Notes: a model not told the origin generated them from the letters alone. DNA of 64,000 nt from DATKDF01 sp963752045 (GCA_963752045.1 CAVVWN010000004.1:245238-309237); one strand, 5' to 3'. Positions 1 through 8,816 are shown, numbered from the stretch's first letter. Numbers and translations: made by a program.

Positions 1-1
1 G

Positions 2-244
2 CATCTCACGAAGGCGCTGCCGCGGGCTGCCTCTCGTCAGCTCCTCCGCAGCGTCGTGGTCCGCGAGCACCGTGCGACGTTTTCGCTCGCTCCCGGCGCG
101 CCGATGCGCCCTGCGGCCCGGACGCCGCTGCCGGGGTTCTTTCTCGCCGGCGACTGGACCGACACAGGCCTGCCGGGCACGATCGAAGGCGCGGTGAGAA
201 GCGGCCACGAGGCGGCCGGCCTGGCGCTCCGATCGCTGCAATAA
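2..244 (+). CDS. hpnE: C-terminal fragment of an FAD-dependent amine-oxidase-like protein, probably HpnE
   Basis: Only the last 80 codons are in the window; the gene is cut by the left edge. The reading frame carries the C-terminal FAD-binding signature FFLAGDWTDTGLPGTIEGAV, which in this family closes the FAD site of phytoene-desaturase-like flavoproteins. The wording is typical of hydroxysqualene dehydroxylase HpnE of hopanoid/squalene synthesis. That function is inferred, because carotenoid desaturases share the fold. The TAA stop overlaps the ATG of thiI by one base, so the two are probably cotranscribed. Confidence 0.6.
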   Translation, partial: HLTKALPRAASRQLLRSVVVREHRATFSLAPGAPMRPAARTPLPGFFLAGDWTDTGLPGTIEGAVRSGHEAAGLALRSLQ

Positions 245-1434
245 TGGCCCCGATGTCGTCGGTCGTCATCCACTACGGCGAGCTTGCGCTGAAGGGCCGC
301 AACCGCCCGTGGTTCATCAACACGCTGGTGCGCACGATCCGCGCGGCGCTCTCGGATCTCGACGTCTCGGACACGCGCGCGCTCGTGGGCCGGATCGTGG
401 TGCGGCTGGGCCCGAAGGCCGACTGGAACGAGGTCCGCGCGCGCCTTGCCCGCATTCCCGGCATCGGCAATTTCTCGCGCGCCACCCACGTCGAGCCGGA
501 TCTGGCGGCAATGACCGACGCCATCGTCGACGCGGTGGCCGGACGCACCGCCGCGAGCTTTCGCATCGCCGCGCGACGCGCCGACAAGCGCTTTCCCGTC
601 GCCTCGCCCGACATCGAGCGCGCGATCGGCCGGCGCGTGCAGGAAGCCACCGGCTGGCCGGTGGATCTCTCGCATCCGGACCTCACGATTCGCATCGAGG
701 TGCTCTCGTCCGACGCCTATTTCTTTTTCGACAAGCACCAGGGCGCCGGCGGCCTCCCGGTCGGCACGAGCGGCAAGGTGATGTGCCTGCTGTCGGGCGG
801 CATCGACTCGCCGGTGGCGGCCTGGCGGATCATGAGGCGCGGCTGCCGCGCGTACTTCGTGCACTTCCACAGCTATCCCATCCTCTCGAACACGTCGCAG
901 GAGAAGGCGCGTTCGCTCGTCGAGATCCTCACGCGCCATCAGCTGCGGTCGCGCCTGTTCCTCGTGCCGTTTGGCAGCGTGCAGCAGAAGATCGTGGTCA
1001 CCGTGCCGCCGCCGCTCCGGGTGGTGACCTACCGGCGCCTGATGGTGCGCATCGCCGAGCGGCTCGCGCACAAGGTGGATGCGCACGTGCTCGTCACCGG
1101 CGATGCGGTCGGCCAGGTCGCCTCGCAGACGATCGACAACCTCACGGTGATTGAAAGCGCGGCGTCGATTCCCATCCTCCGCCCGCTCGTCGGGTTCGAC
1201 AAGGAGGAGATCACGGCCGAGGCTCAGCGTATCGGGACCTACGAAGTGTCGATCATTCCGGACGAGGACTGCTGCACGCTGTTTACGCCCAGATTCCCGA
1301 CCACGCGCGCCTCCCGGGCCGAGGCCGAGGCCGCCGAGGCCGAGCTCGACGTGGAGGCCCTGGTCGGCCAGGCCGTCGAAAACGCCGAGATGGAAGACTT
1401 CCGATTCCCGATGCTAAGATCGGCGGTCCGATAA
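244..1434 (+). CDS. thiI: tRNA 4-thiouridine synthase ThiI (short form, no rhodanese domain)
   Basis: A 396-residue protein. It has an N-terminal ferredoxin-like/THUMP RNA-binding region (about residues 1-170) and a PP-loop ATP-pyrophosphatase domain beginning with LLSGGIDSP near residue 182. ThiI adenylates U8 of tRNA and inserts sulfur to give 4-thiouridine; in some bacteria it also serves thiamine thiazole synthesis. The C-terminal rhodanese domain of the E. coli enzyme is absent, as in many bacteria, so the sulfur relay would need another carrier. The motif PDEDCCTLFTPRFPTTR near residue 338 is typical of ThiI. The start ATG overlaps the upstream stop codon. Confidence 0.93.
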   Translation: MAPMSSVVIHYGELALKGRNRPWFINTLVRTIRAALSDLDVSDTRALVGRIVVRLGPKADWNEVRARLARIPGIGNFSRATHVEPDLAAMTDAIVDAVAGRTAASFRIAARRADKRFPVASPDIERAIGRRVQEATGWPVDLSHPDLTIRIEVLSSDAYFFFDKHQGAGGLPVGTSGKVMCLLSGGIDSPVAAWRIMRRGCRAYFVHFHSYPILSNTSQEKARSLVEILTRHQLRSRLFLVPFGSVQQKIVVTVPPPLRVVTYRRLMVRIAERLAHKVDAHVLVTGDAVGQVASQTIDNLTVIESAASIPILRPLVGFDKEEITAEAQRIGTYEVSIIPDEDCCTLFTPRFPTTRASRAEAEAAEAELDVEALVGQAVENAEMEDFRFPMLRSAVR

Positions 1435-1451
1435 CGGCGAGGAGAAGCACA

Positions 1452-2432
1452 GTGACACTCACACCAGGGAAGCTCGCAGGCATGAAAGCGGTGGCAGACG
1501 ATCGCGGCGTGATCGCCGCGGCCGCAATGGATCAGCGCGGATCGCTCAAGAAGTCGCTCGGCAAGGAGAAAGGCGCCGACATCAGCGACGCGATGATGGA
1601 GGAATTCAAGTCGCTCGTCACCGAGGTGCTGACACCTCACGCGAGCGCCATCCTGCTCGACCCCGAGTGGGGCCTGCCGGCGTCGAGAAAGCGGTCGAAG
1701 AACGCCGGCCTGCTTCTCGCCTACGAGAAGACCGGCTACGACAAGACCGGCCCCGGCCGCCTGCCCGACCTTCTTGGCGACTGGTCGGTGCGCCGCCTCA
1801 AGGAAGCGGGCGCCGACTGCATCAAGATCCTCCTGTACTACACGCCGTTCGACCCGAAGACCGTGAACGAGCAGAAGCACGCGTGGGTGGAACGCATCGG
1901 CGACGAGTGCCGGGCGAACGACATCCCGTTCTTTCTCGAGTTCGTCGGGTACGAGGAAGGCGCCGACGAGAAGGGCCTCGAGTACGCGAAGAAGAAGCCC
2001 GAGATCGTCACGGCGAGCATGGCCGAGTTCACGAAGGACCGTTACGGCGTCGACGTCATGAAGGTGGAGATTCCAATCAACATGAAGTTCGTCGAGGGCG
2101 CCAAGGCCTATACCGGCGACAAGGCCTACACGCGTGACGAGGCCCGGCAGCACTTCCTCTCGGCGGCCAAGGTGGCGACGAGGCCCTTCATTTATCTTTC
2201 GGCCGGCGTGAGCAACGCCGAGTTCACCGAGTCGCTGGCGCTTGCGGCCGAATCAGGCGTGAAGTTCGCCGGCGTGCTCTGCGGCCGCGCCACATGGAAG
2301 GACGGCATCCCGGTGTACGCGAAGGAAGGCGCCGACGCGTTCCGCGCGTGGCTCGGCACCAAGGGCGTCGAGAACATCAACAACGTCAACGCCGCCCTCA
2401 AGGCCGCCACGCCGTGGACAGAGTTCGTCTGA
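1452..2432 (+). CDS. lacD: Tagatose 1,6-diphosphate aldolase, class I (LacD type)
   Basis: A 326-residue protein that matches LacD-type class I aldolases along its length. These cleave tagatose 1,6-bisphosphate to dihydroxyacetone phosphate and glyceraldehyde 3-phosphate, and many family members also accept fructose 1,6-bisphosphate. Recognisable stretches are AAAMDQRGSLKK near the N-terminus, the lysine-containing DCIKILLYY strand and the C-terminal GVLCGRATWKDG. Translation is taken from GTG because GAGGAG lies just upstream. No other lactose or tagatose gene is nearby, so a general role in hexose bisphosphate metabolism is as likely as galactose use. Confidence 0.9.
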   Translation: MTLTPGKLAGMKAVADDRGVIAAAAMDQRGSLKKSLGKEKGADISDAMMEEFKSLVTEVLTPHASAILLDPEWGLPASRKRSKNAGLLLAYEKTGYDKTGPGRLPDLLGDWSVRRLKEAGADCIKILLYYTPFDPKTVNEQKHAWVERIGDECRANDIPFFLEFVGYEEGADEKGLEYAKKKPEIVTASMAEFTKDRYGVDVMKVEIPINMKFVEGAKAYTGDKAYTRDEARQHFLSAAKVATRPFIYLSAGVSNAEFTESLALAAESGVKFAGVLCGRATWKDGIPVYAKEGADAFRAWLGTKGVENINNVNAALKAATPWTEFV

Positions 2433-2438
2433 ACACCT

Positions 2439-2591
2439 GAATCTGGGATCTGGGATCTGGGATCTGGGATCTCAGAGCATCTGGGGATCTGAGATCTCAC
2501 GGCATCGGCGGATCTGGGATCCAGGGCATCGGCGGATCTGGGATCCCAGATTCCAGATGCTCTGAGATCCCAGATCCCAGATCCCAGATTC
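2439..2591. repeat. Large inverted repeat built from ATCTGGG heptamers between convergent genes
   Basis: The left arm (2439-2484) is a run of ATCTGGG words ending in ATCTCAGAGCATCTGG. The right arm (2553-2591) is its reverse complement for 39 bases, with one heptamer fewer. The loop holds two copies of GGCATCGGCGGATCTGGGAT. It sits between lacD (+) and a lipoprotein gene (-) and could act as a two-way terminator, although there is no U-tract. The same words recur near 19880, 21940, 30765, 38435 and 58740. Confidence 0.8.
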
Positions 2592-2606
2592 GCTGTCGAG
2601 CCGTCG

Positions 2607-3065
2607 TTACTTCTTCTTCAGTATCTCCGTCCCGCTGACCGGTCCGAGGCACGTGGTGCCCGCGTAGGGGATGGAGATCGTGTCGCCGGCGAGCGCGGCT
2701 GTGCCGGCGAGCTTCACTTCGCAGTTCGGGAATCCGGGCGCGCTCATCGTGGCCGCGGCGTTCCACGTGAGCGTGTTGCCCGACAACGTGCCCGATGCGG
2801 TGCCCGTGATCGTGAGGTCGTTGAAGCAGGTGGCGCCGAAGTTGCCCGTGGCGCTGTTGCCTGTCTGCTCGGTCACGCTCCAGGTGAAGTTCGTGCACGA
2901 CGACGTGATCGAACCGGCCGTCGAGCTCGACGTCGTCCACGTGCCGCCGAGCAGCGTCACCGACACTTCGGACGGGCTGGCGACGCTCGTCTTGTTGAAG
3001 AACTCGAAGCAGCCGCTGCTGAGAAACGCCACAGCGGCGATGACAGGAATCAGGTGACGCGTCAT
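2607..3065 (-). CDS. Small hypothetical lipoprotein
   Basis: A 152-residue protein with a type II signal peptide: MTRHLIPV, a hydrophobic core and the lipobox LSSGC with the lipidated Cys at about residue 19. The mature part is rich in Ser, Thr and Gly with short alternating strands and about four Cys, suggesting a small beta-sandwich anchored to a membrane. It ends in ILKKK. I recognise no family. The start is preceded by GGGAGAGG at good spacing. It converges on lacD across a large hairpin. Confidence 0.75.
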   Translation of the reverse strand: MTRHLIPVIAAVAFLSSGCFEFFNKTSVASPSEVSVTLLGGTWTTSSSTAGSITSSCTNFTWSVTEQTGNSATGNFGATCFNDLTITGTASGTLSGNTLTWNAAATMSAPGFPNCEVKLAGTAALAGDTISIPYAGTTCLGPVSGTEILKKK

Positions 3066-3131
3066 GGTCCTCTCCCCGGGGGCTCGTCAGGTCTTATCGG
3101 CAGATGTGGAGAGGCCCGCCAGCGGTCCCCA

Positions 3132-3137
3132 TATAAT
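3132..3137 (+). promoter_or_regulatory. -10 box of a probable leaderless promoter for def
   Basis: TATAAT ends 7 bases before the def ATG, so transcription should begin at or beside the start codon. There is no Shine-Dalgarno sequence and no clear -35 box. The spacing matches several other genes in the window. Confidence 0.6.
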
Positions 3138-3144
3138 CTCCCGC

Positions 3145-3696
3145 ATGGCGATCCTCAAAGTGGCCCGCATGGGCCACCCGGTTTTGCGTGCAAAAGCCCT
3201 GCCCGTCGAGCCAAAGCACATCGGGTCGCCGGCCCTCCAGCAGCTCATCGACGACATGTTTGAAACCATGCAGGAATACGAGGGAATTGGCCTCGCCGCG
3301 CCCCAGATCCACCAGGGGCTGCGTCTGTTCGTGGCGGGCCTCCGAAACGCCGCCCTCGGCGACGAAATCGGGGCCGACGACGAGATGCCATTTTTGGCCC
3401 TCGTCAACCCCGAATTGACATTGGTCGGCGAGCCGGACCACAAGGGCTGGGAAGGCTGCCTGAGCATCCCCGACATCCGCGGCCTCGTGCCCCGCGCGCC
3501 CGCGGTGAAGGTCCGGGCGTTCGACCGCAAGGGCCGCCGCGTCGAGTTCACCGCCCACGGCCTTTCGGCACGCGTCATCCAGCACGAGACCGACCACCTC
3601 GACGGCGTGCTGTTCTTCGACCGCATGCAGTCGCTCGACACGCTGACCTACATGGACGAATACCGCAGGCACTGGGCGAAAGACGATGACGATTAG
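3145..3696 (+). CDS. def: Peptide deformylase
   Basis: A 183-residue metalloenzyme that removes the formyl group from nascent N-terminal methionine. All three family motifs are intact: GIGLAAPQ (about residues 46-53), EGCLSIP (about 102-108, metal-binding Cys) and HETDHLDG (about 147-154, HExxH-type site in which the family E is preserved). The ATG at 3145 is preferred over upstream frame extension because MAILKVARMGHPVLR is the normal N-terminus and a TATAAT box lies 7 bases before it. The last 22 codons plus stop are duplicated downstream at about 3965-4033, after a palindromic element. Confidence 0.95.
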   Translation: MAILKVARMGHPVLRAKALPVEPKHIGSPALQQLIDDMFETMQEYEGIGLAAPQIHQGLRLFVAGLRNAALGDEIGADDEMPFLALVNPELTLVGEPDHKGWEGCLSIPDIRGLVPRAPAVKVRAFDRKGRRVEFTAHGLSARVIQHETDHLDGVLFFDRMQSLDTLTYMDEYRRHWAKDDDD

Positions 3697-3930
3697 TTCG
3701 GGATGCCGGGGAGGCAACGCTGCCGGACCTCCGCGGAGCTGCCGCGTGAAACCGCTCGCGCCGTCCGCGCGCGGTTCGATCTGCGCGAATCGCGTTGCTC
3801 CGAAGGCCGCTGGCTCGCACTCACGGAGCAACGCTCGAACCGCCGCGCTCCCTCCGCGGCGGTTTCGGACTGCCGCATCACGCGGCACTCCGAGTCGGCC
3901 CGGCAGCGTCACCTCCCCGGCATCCCGAAC
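3696..3930. mobile_element. 235-bp palindromic element, copy 1 (starts at the def stop codon)
   Basis: The termini are inverted: GTTCGGGATGCCGGGGAGG at the left is answered by CCTCCCCGGCATCCCGAAC at 3912-3930. Inside are further nested arms (GCGTTGCTCCG/CGGAGCAACGC around 3800-3835), so the whole unit can fold into one long hairpin. The left end overlaps the last base of the def stop codon. There is no ORF of note. A 36-bp tail follows, then a second copy of the def 3' end. It resembles in length and structure the 233-bp element at 26327-26559. Confidence 0.75.
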
Positions 3931-3964
3931 GCCGATCTCGCGTCTGCCGCGCGGCCAGAGACTC

Positions 3965-4033
3965 CAGTCGCTCGACACGTTGACTTACATGGACGACCAC
4001 CGCAGGCACTGGGCGAAAGACGATGACGATTAG
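3965..4033 (+). pseudogene. Duplicated 3' end of def
   Basis: About 68 bases repeat the last 22 codons and stop codon of def with a handful of substitutions (GAATACC changed to GACCACC, for example). The repeat period from the real def end is 337 bp. It has no start codon and is not a gene; it marks a tandem duplication of gene 3' end plus palindromic element. Confidence 0.85.
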
Positions 4034-4267
4034 TTCGGGATGCCGGGGAGGCGACGCTGCCGGACCTCCGCGGAGCTGCCGCGTGAAACCGCTCGCGCCG
4101 TCCGCGCGCGGTTCGATCTGCGCGAATCGCGTTGCTCCGAAGGCCGCTGGCTCGCACTCACGGAGCAACGCTCGAACCGCCGCGCTCCCTCCGCGGCGGT
4201 TTCGGACTGTCGCATCACGCGGCACTCCGAGTCGGCCCGGCAGCGTCACCTCCCCGGCATCCCGAAC
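4033..4267. mobile_element. 235-bp palindromic element, copy 2
   Basis: Near-identical to the copy at 3696-3930, 337 bp downstream. It begins at the stop codon of the duplicated def end and ends in CCTCCCCGGCATCCCGAAC, followed by the same 36-bp tail (GCCAATCTCGCATCTGCCGC and on). The few differences suggest an older duplication rather than an assembly error. Confidence 0.75.
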
Positions 4268-4297
4268 GCCAATCTCGCATCTGCCGCGCGGCCAGAG

Positions 4298-4522
4298 ACT
4301 CCATGCCCTCAGTGGTCGTCTCCCCTCGAAAGACTCCATGCTCTCCATGTCCTCCACGGTCTTCCCCCGCAAGGGTCTCCAAGCTCTCCATGCCCTCCAC
4401 GGTCTTCCCCCCGCAAGGCCCTCCACGCCCTCCATGCTCTCCACGGTCTATCCCCCGCAAGGGCCTCCACGCCCTCCACGTCCTCCACGGTCGAATACCT
4501 CCATGCTCTTCACGGTGACAAC
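4298..4522. repeat. Imperfect tandem repeats of CTCCATG/CCTCCACGGTC words
   Basis: The stretch consists of irregular repeats of CTCCATGCTCTCC, CCTCCACGGTC and CCCGCAAGGG. It separates the palindromic elements from thyX and contains no credible gene on either strand. Shorter pieces of the same vocabulary occur at about 47950-47985 and 58805-58870. Confidence 0.7.
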
Positions 4523-4530
4523 GGTGCCAG

Positions 4531-6124
4531 ATGTTCACTCCAGGTGAGATAGCTACGCTGTCTCCATATTTCACGAACACCGACACGCGCGTGTTCGCGC
4601 TCGTGAACCTGCCCGAGACGGTCAAGGGCGCGCTCTTCGCGCGCTACTCACGGTCTCCAAAGTCGCTCCGGCGCCTGTTTCTCGACGAGTTCGCCGGGAA
4701 AGTGAGCGAGGCGGGCGCGACGGGCCCTGGCGCCAGCTCCAAGGTCGGTGTCGAACGCGCCGAGAAGCTCTACCAGCGCGTGTTCAACGACTACGGCGAC
4801 GACTCGGTGGCACAGCTGGGTGGCGTGCACCTGGCGGTCGAAGATGCCTCCAACGTGCTGACGAAAATTCTCGAGCGCGGACGGCTGATGGCGTACCTCG
4901 AGCAGTCCACGAGGTACATCCCGTACACCGAGCGGCGCGACGGCCGGTGGCGTTACCTCGTGCCGGCCGAGCTCGACGGTCATCCGCTCCGCCGCGAGTA
5001 CATCGACGCCCTGGACGCGGCCTTCGACGTCTACGCGCGCTGGATAGACCCGATGCGCGCGTGGTTCGAAACCCGATATCCGAAGGCCGCCGGCGACTCC
5101 GACGCGGTGTACCGATCGGCGATCCGCGCGAAGGCGCTCGACACGCTGCGCGGCCTGCTGCCGGCCGCCACGCAGTCGAACGTGGGCATCTACGGCACCG
5201 GCCAGGCCTACGAGGCGTTGCTCCTCCGCATGCGCGCGCACCCGCTCGCCGAGGCGCGCGACACGGCGGACCTCATGCTGGCCGAGCTCCGCAAGGTGAT
5301 CCCGGCGTTTCTCACGCGCGTCGACCAGCAGGAGCGCGGCGTCAGGTGGAGCCGGTACTTCGCCGAGACGCGCGAGCGCGTGCTGGAACAGGCCGCGCGC
5401 CTGACGAGCGACGCGACCGCCGAGCCTGCCGCCGAAGTCACGCTCGCCGACTTCGACCCCGAAGGCGAGATCAAGGTGGCGGCCGCGGCGCTCTACGAAT
5501 CGACGGCGCTTCCCGACACCGGCCTGCTGGCCCTCGCGCGCGCGATGCCCGAGTCGCGACCGCGCGGCCCTCCTTGCCGCCTATGTCGGCGACCGCGCGA
5601 ATCGCCGCCACAAGCCGGGGCGCGCGTTCGAGCGCACGAGCTACCGCTTCGACGTGCTCACCGACTACGGCGCGTTCCGCGACCTGCAGCGTCACCGGCT
5701 GCTCACCATCGAATGGCAGCCGCTCTCGGCACGGCACGGCTTCATCCAGCCCGAGGCCATCGTCGAGGCCGGCGGCAACGACGAGTGGCAGCAGGTGATG
5801 GCGCGTTCGGCGGCGCTGTACGAGGCGCTCGTGGACGCCGGTCTCACGGCCGTCGCGCCATACGCAGTCTCGATGGCTTACCGCGTGCGGTTCGTCATGG
5901 ACATGAACGCACGCGAGGCGATGCACGTGATCGAGCTGCGCACGGCGCCGGCCGGGCATCCCGCCTACCGGCGCGTGTGCCAGGAGATGCATCGGGCCAT
6001 CCGCGACGTTGCCGGCCACCGGGCGATTGCGGATGCCATGCAGTTTGCGGATCATACGGACGTCGAGCTCGAACGGCTGCAGGAAGAGCGGCGACTGGAA
6101 AAGAAACGAGCGGGGGGACCATGA
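4531..6124 (+). CDS. thyX: Double-domain FAD-dependent thymidylate synthase ThyX (one frameshift)
   Basis: Flavin-dependent dTMP synthesis, in a long form of about 530 residues with two ThyX-like domains instead of one. The first half carries YLEQSTRYIPY near residue 130. The second carries the ThyX-type RHR in LQRHRLLTIEWQPLSARHG, but nine residues separate RHR from the Ser and the usual NE pair is missing. The frame breaks near 5557, where an extra C sits between TCG and GAC; the downstream part resumes as AALLAAYVGDRANRR and runs to the TGA at 6122-6124, which overlaps the next ATG. I treat it as one gene; the shift may be a consensus error. Confidence 0.85.
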
Positions 6125-8277
6125 CTGGACGGCTTCGTCACATTCTCTTGATTGGAATCGCGCTCTTTGTCGCCGCCTGGATGGCCGGACCGCCCGTCGT
6201 GGCGTCCGAGGATCAGGCCGGAGCCGGGCGCGCGCTGACGCTCGAGGACTACTACCGCGTGCTCTCGGTGGGCGGCGTCGAGATTTCGCCCGACGCGCGC
6301 TGGGTGCTGTACGACGTCTCGCGGCGCATCGAGCAGGACAACGGCACGGCGACCGATTCGTATGTCGTCTCGACCAGCGGCACGGCGCAGCCGATGCAGA
6401 TTCGTCACGAGGGCGCGGCCGTGTCCGGCGCCGCGTGGCAGCCGGACGGCCGGGTGCGCTACTCGGTGAACGGACAGCAGTGGTCGATCGACCCGGCCAA
6501 CCCGTCGGCGGCGCCCGTTCGTGTCGCGGCCGCGGGCCCGGCCGGCCGCGGCGAAGGTCGCGCTGGCGGGGGCGGCCGTGGCGGACGCGGTGGTGCGGGC
6601 GCCGGCGGCAGGGGAGGCGGCGCCATCGCGAGCCCGGACGGCGCCTGGACCATCGTGCTGCGCGACGGCGAGGAGCCGGTCAAGGCCGAACGGGACATGA
6701 CCGAGTTCGAGAAGCGGCACGCCGAGCGTTTCGAAGGCGCCATCTTCGACTGGATGCAGTTCCAGCGTGATGGCCAGCCCTTCCCGGCGCCCGACCCCAC
6801 GGCCGGCCCGTCGCGGCACGTCGTGCTGCGCGCATCGGACGGCGCCGAGCGCGTCATTCTCGCTGAAGACCTGCGGCCGGGCGGGGTCGTGTGGAACCCG
6901 AACAACCGCATGTTCGCCTTCACGGCCGACGTCGACTGGCGCAACGAGCGCAGCTACGGCCGGTCCGACATCTGGATGGCGTCGGTCGACGGCACGCTCA
7001 CGCGGCTCACCGACGACTTGTACCAGTACGGCAATCTCGCCTTCTCGCCCGACGGGAAGTACCTGTCCTACACGCGGACGTTCGGCACGGACATGGTCAT
7101 CAACGAGAAGCTCGACCATGGCGGACCGAACGACCTGTTCGTCCGGAACCTGGCGGATGTCGCAGCGGAGAAGGCGGTCAATCTCACGGCGGACTGGGAC
7201 CTCGAGCCCGGCAGTCCCATGTGGTCGCCCGACAGCCGCTACATCTACTACACGGCCGCAATCGGCGGCGAGTCGCACTTGTTCCGCGTGCCGGCCGCCG
7301 GCGGTCCCGTCGAGCAGGTGACAAAGGGCGAGCGTCGCATCGGCAATCTCTCGATCGACCCGAAGTTCACGACGATGGCCTATACGGTGGGACTGCACGA
7401 GGCGCCGCCTGACGTGTATGTGGCCGGCATCGACGGCGCGAGCGAGCGTCGTCTCACCGACGTCAATCGAGAGTTCGTGCGCGAGGTCGGGCTGAGCAAG
7501 GCCGACCGGCTCGAGTGGCCGAGCAAGGACGGCACGATGATCGAAGGCTGGCTGATGTACCCGCACGGCTACGATCCGGCACGCGGCCCCTACCCGCTCA
7601 TCGTCTTCAGTCATGGCGGCCCGCACGCGGCCACCGGGTACAGCTTCGATTTCAAGAAGCAGTTCTTCGCCGCGAATGGCTACTTCGTCTTCGACACCAA
7701 CTTCCGGAGCTCGACCGGCTACGGCGAGGCGTTCAAGTGGGCCACCTGGGGCGCCTGGGGCGACAAGGACGGCGAAGACGTCATGTGGGGCATCGACTAC
7801 GTGCTTGGTCGGTATCCCATCGATCGCAATCGCGTGGGACACACCGGGCATTCGTACGGCGGGTTCATGACCAACTGGCTGATCACGCAGTATCCCGACC
7901 GGTTTGCCGCGGCGATTACGGGCGCGGGCATCACCAACTGGATCAGCGACTACGGCACGGCCGACATCTTCCGGACGAAGGAGACCGAGTTCTTCGGTCC
8001 GCCGTGGGACGAAGCGGCGCGCAATCGCATGATCAGGCAGTCGCCGCTGACGTACGCGGATCGCGTGCGCACGCCGACGCTCTTCGTGCACGGCGAGGTG
8101 GACCAGCGCGTGCCGTACGAGGAGGGCGAGCAGATGTACTTCGCCCTCAAGCGGCGCGGCGTGCCGGCGAAGATGATTCAGTACAAGGACATGCCGCACG
8201 GCATTCGCGGCCACTGGAACAACGTGCACCGGATGATGAACGAGCTGGAGTGGTGGGAGACGTACCTCCGGAAATGA
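6121..8277 (+). CDS. Secreted S9 family (prolyl oligopeptidase-like) peptidase
   Basis: A 718-residue serine peptidase. An N-terminal signal peptide (hydrophobic about residues 6-24) precedes a beta-propeller with repeated WSPDSRY/FSPDGKY blades. A Gly/Arg-rich insert of about 40 residues (near residues 140-175) is low-complexity. The C-terminal alpha/beta-hydrolase domain has the nucleophile in GHSYGGF (Ser about 578), the acid in HGEVDQRVP (Asp about 661) and the base in MPHGIR (His about 693). It probably digests short peptides outside the cytoplasm. Its ATG overlaps the thyX stop in an ATGA arrangement. Confidence 0.9.
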   Translation: MTGRLRHILLIGIALFVAAWMAGPPVVASEDQAGAGRALTLEDYYRVLSVGGVEISPDARWVLYDVSRRIEQDNGTATDSYVVSTSGTAQPMQIRHEGAAVSGAAWQPDGRVRYSVNGQQWSIDPANPSAAPVRVAAAGPAGRGEGRAGGGGRGGRGGAGAGGRGGGAIASPDGAWTIVLRDGEEPVKAERDMTEFEKRHAERFEGAIFDWMQFQRDGQPFPAPDPTAGPSRHVVLRASDGAERVILAEDLRPGGVVWNPNNRMFAFTADVDWRNERSYGRSDIWMASVDGTLTRLTDDLYQYGNLAFSPDGKYLSYTRTFGTDMVINEKLDHGGPNDLFVRNLADVAAEKAVNLTADWDLEPGSPMWSPDSRYIYYTAAIGGESHLFRVPAAGGPVEQVTKGERRIGNLSIDPKFTTMAYTVGLHEAPPDVYVAGIDGASERRLTDVNREFVREVGLSKADRLEWPSKDGTMIEGWLMYPHGYDPARGPYPLIVFSHGGPHAATGYSFDFKKQFFAANGYFVFDTNFRSSTGYGEAFKWATWGAWGDKDGEDVMWGIDYVLGRYPIDRNRVGHTGHSYGGFMTNWLITQYPDRFAAAITGAGITNWISDYGTADIFRTKETEFFGPPWDEAARNRMIRQSPLTYADRVRTPTLFVHGEVDQRVPYEEGEQMYFALKRRGVPAKMIQYKDMPHGIRGHWNNVHRMMNELEWWETYLRK

Positions 8278-8786
8278 AGAAAAAGGAGGGGCGGGCTTCA
8301 GCCCGCCCGACGCGGCCGACGGAATCGCTGGAGGGGCGGGCTTCAGCCCGCCCGACGCTGATCCGGTACCGCCTGCGCGTCCGGTTCAGCGACTGCGATC
8401 CGCTCGGTCACGTCAACAACGCCAACTACCTCACTTACCTCGAGCAGGCGCGCACCGTTCTCTGGGGGAAGCAGCTGGGGTGGACGTCGCGCCGCGCGGC
8501 GCTTGGCGGACCGCGCGGAGAGGGGTTCATTCTGGCCCGTGCCGAGGTGGACTTCCGCGCGCAGGCGCACGACGGCGACGAGCTCGAGGTGCGGCTCTCG
8601 CTCACCGGCTTCGGTCGTTCCACGGCGACCTACGAGTACGAGGTCGTCGACATCACCGACGACCGGCTCGTGGCCACGGCGAAGACGGTGCAGGTCTGGT
8701 TCGACTACGACTCCGGACGCTCGGTGCCCATCACCGATGAACTCAAGGCGGTGCTCGTGAAGCCGGTCGATTCGGTAGGGGAGTAG
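8274..8786 (+). CDS. Acyl-CoA thioesterase, 4-hydroxybenzoyl-CoA thioesterase-like hotdog fold
   Basis: A hotdog-fold thioesterase of 170 residues, hydrolysing acyl-CoA or acyl-ACP. The domain starts with RLRVRFSDCDPLGHVNNANY, whose catalytic Asp and following His/Asn are intact. The ATG overlaps the peptidase stop (ATGA). The first 29 codons are unusual: they read through two REP-like palindromes and give two copies of GRASARPT, so the native protein may have been extended by repeat insertion. No later in-frame ATG precedes the domain. Confidence 0.85.
   Translation: MKKKEGRASARPTRPTESLEGRASARPTLIRYRLRVRFSDCDPLGHVNNANYLTYLEQARTVLWGKQLGWTSRRAALGGPRGEGFILARAEVDFRAQAHDGDELEVRLSLTGFGRSTATYEYEVVDITDDRLVATAKTVQVWFDYDSGRSVPITDELKAVLVKPVDSVGE
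8285..8354. repeat. Two REP-like palindromes GGGCGGGCTTCAGCCCGCC
   Basis: Two 25-bp copies (8285-8309 and 8330-8354) lie in the same orientation, each self-complementary around CTTCAG. They are inside the 5' end of the thioesterase gene. Related units are at 12968, 21372, 21977, 53546 and 59497. Confidence 0.85.
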
Positions 8787-8816
8787 CCGCGGAGGCTGGT
8801 GGGGTGGTTCTCGCCA

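Noticed and set aside
37..1086. A 349-codon open frame on the minus strand opposite thiI
   Set aside because: It is the high-GC antisense of thiI, rich in Arg/His/Ala with no domain; the plus-strand product has all ThiI motifs.
2439..2591. The repeated ATCTGGG tract as a CRISPR array
   Set aside because: Units are 7-8 bases without spacers, the second half is the inverted complement, and no cas gene is near.
3686..4552. Several 100-190 codon open frames on both strands across the palindromic elements
   Set aside because: They arise from the GC-rich inverted repeats (the same peptide appears twice, and mirrored on the other strand) and lack domains or ribosome sites.
6052..8229. A 725-codon open frame antisense to the S9 peptidase
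   Set aside because: It is a shadow frame of a GC-rich gene; its Val/His/Arg-rich sequence shows no family, while the sense strand has the complete catalytic triad.
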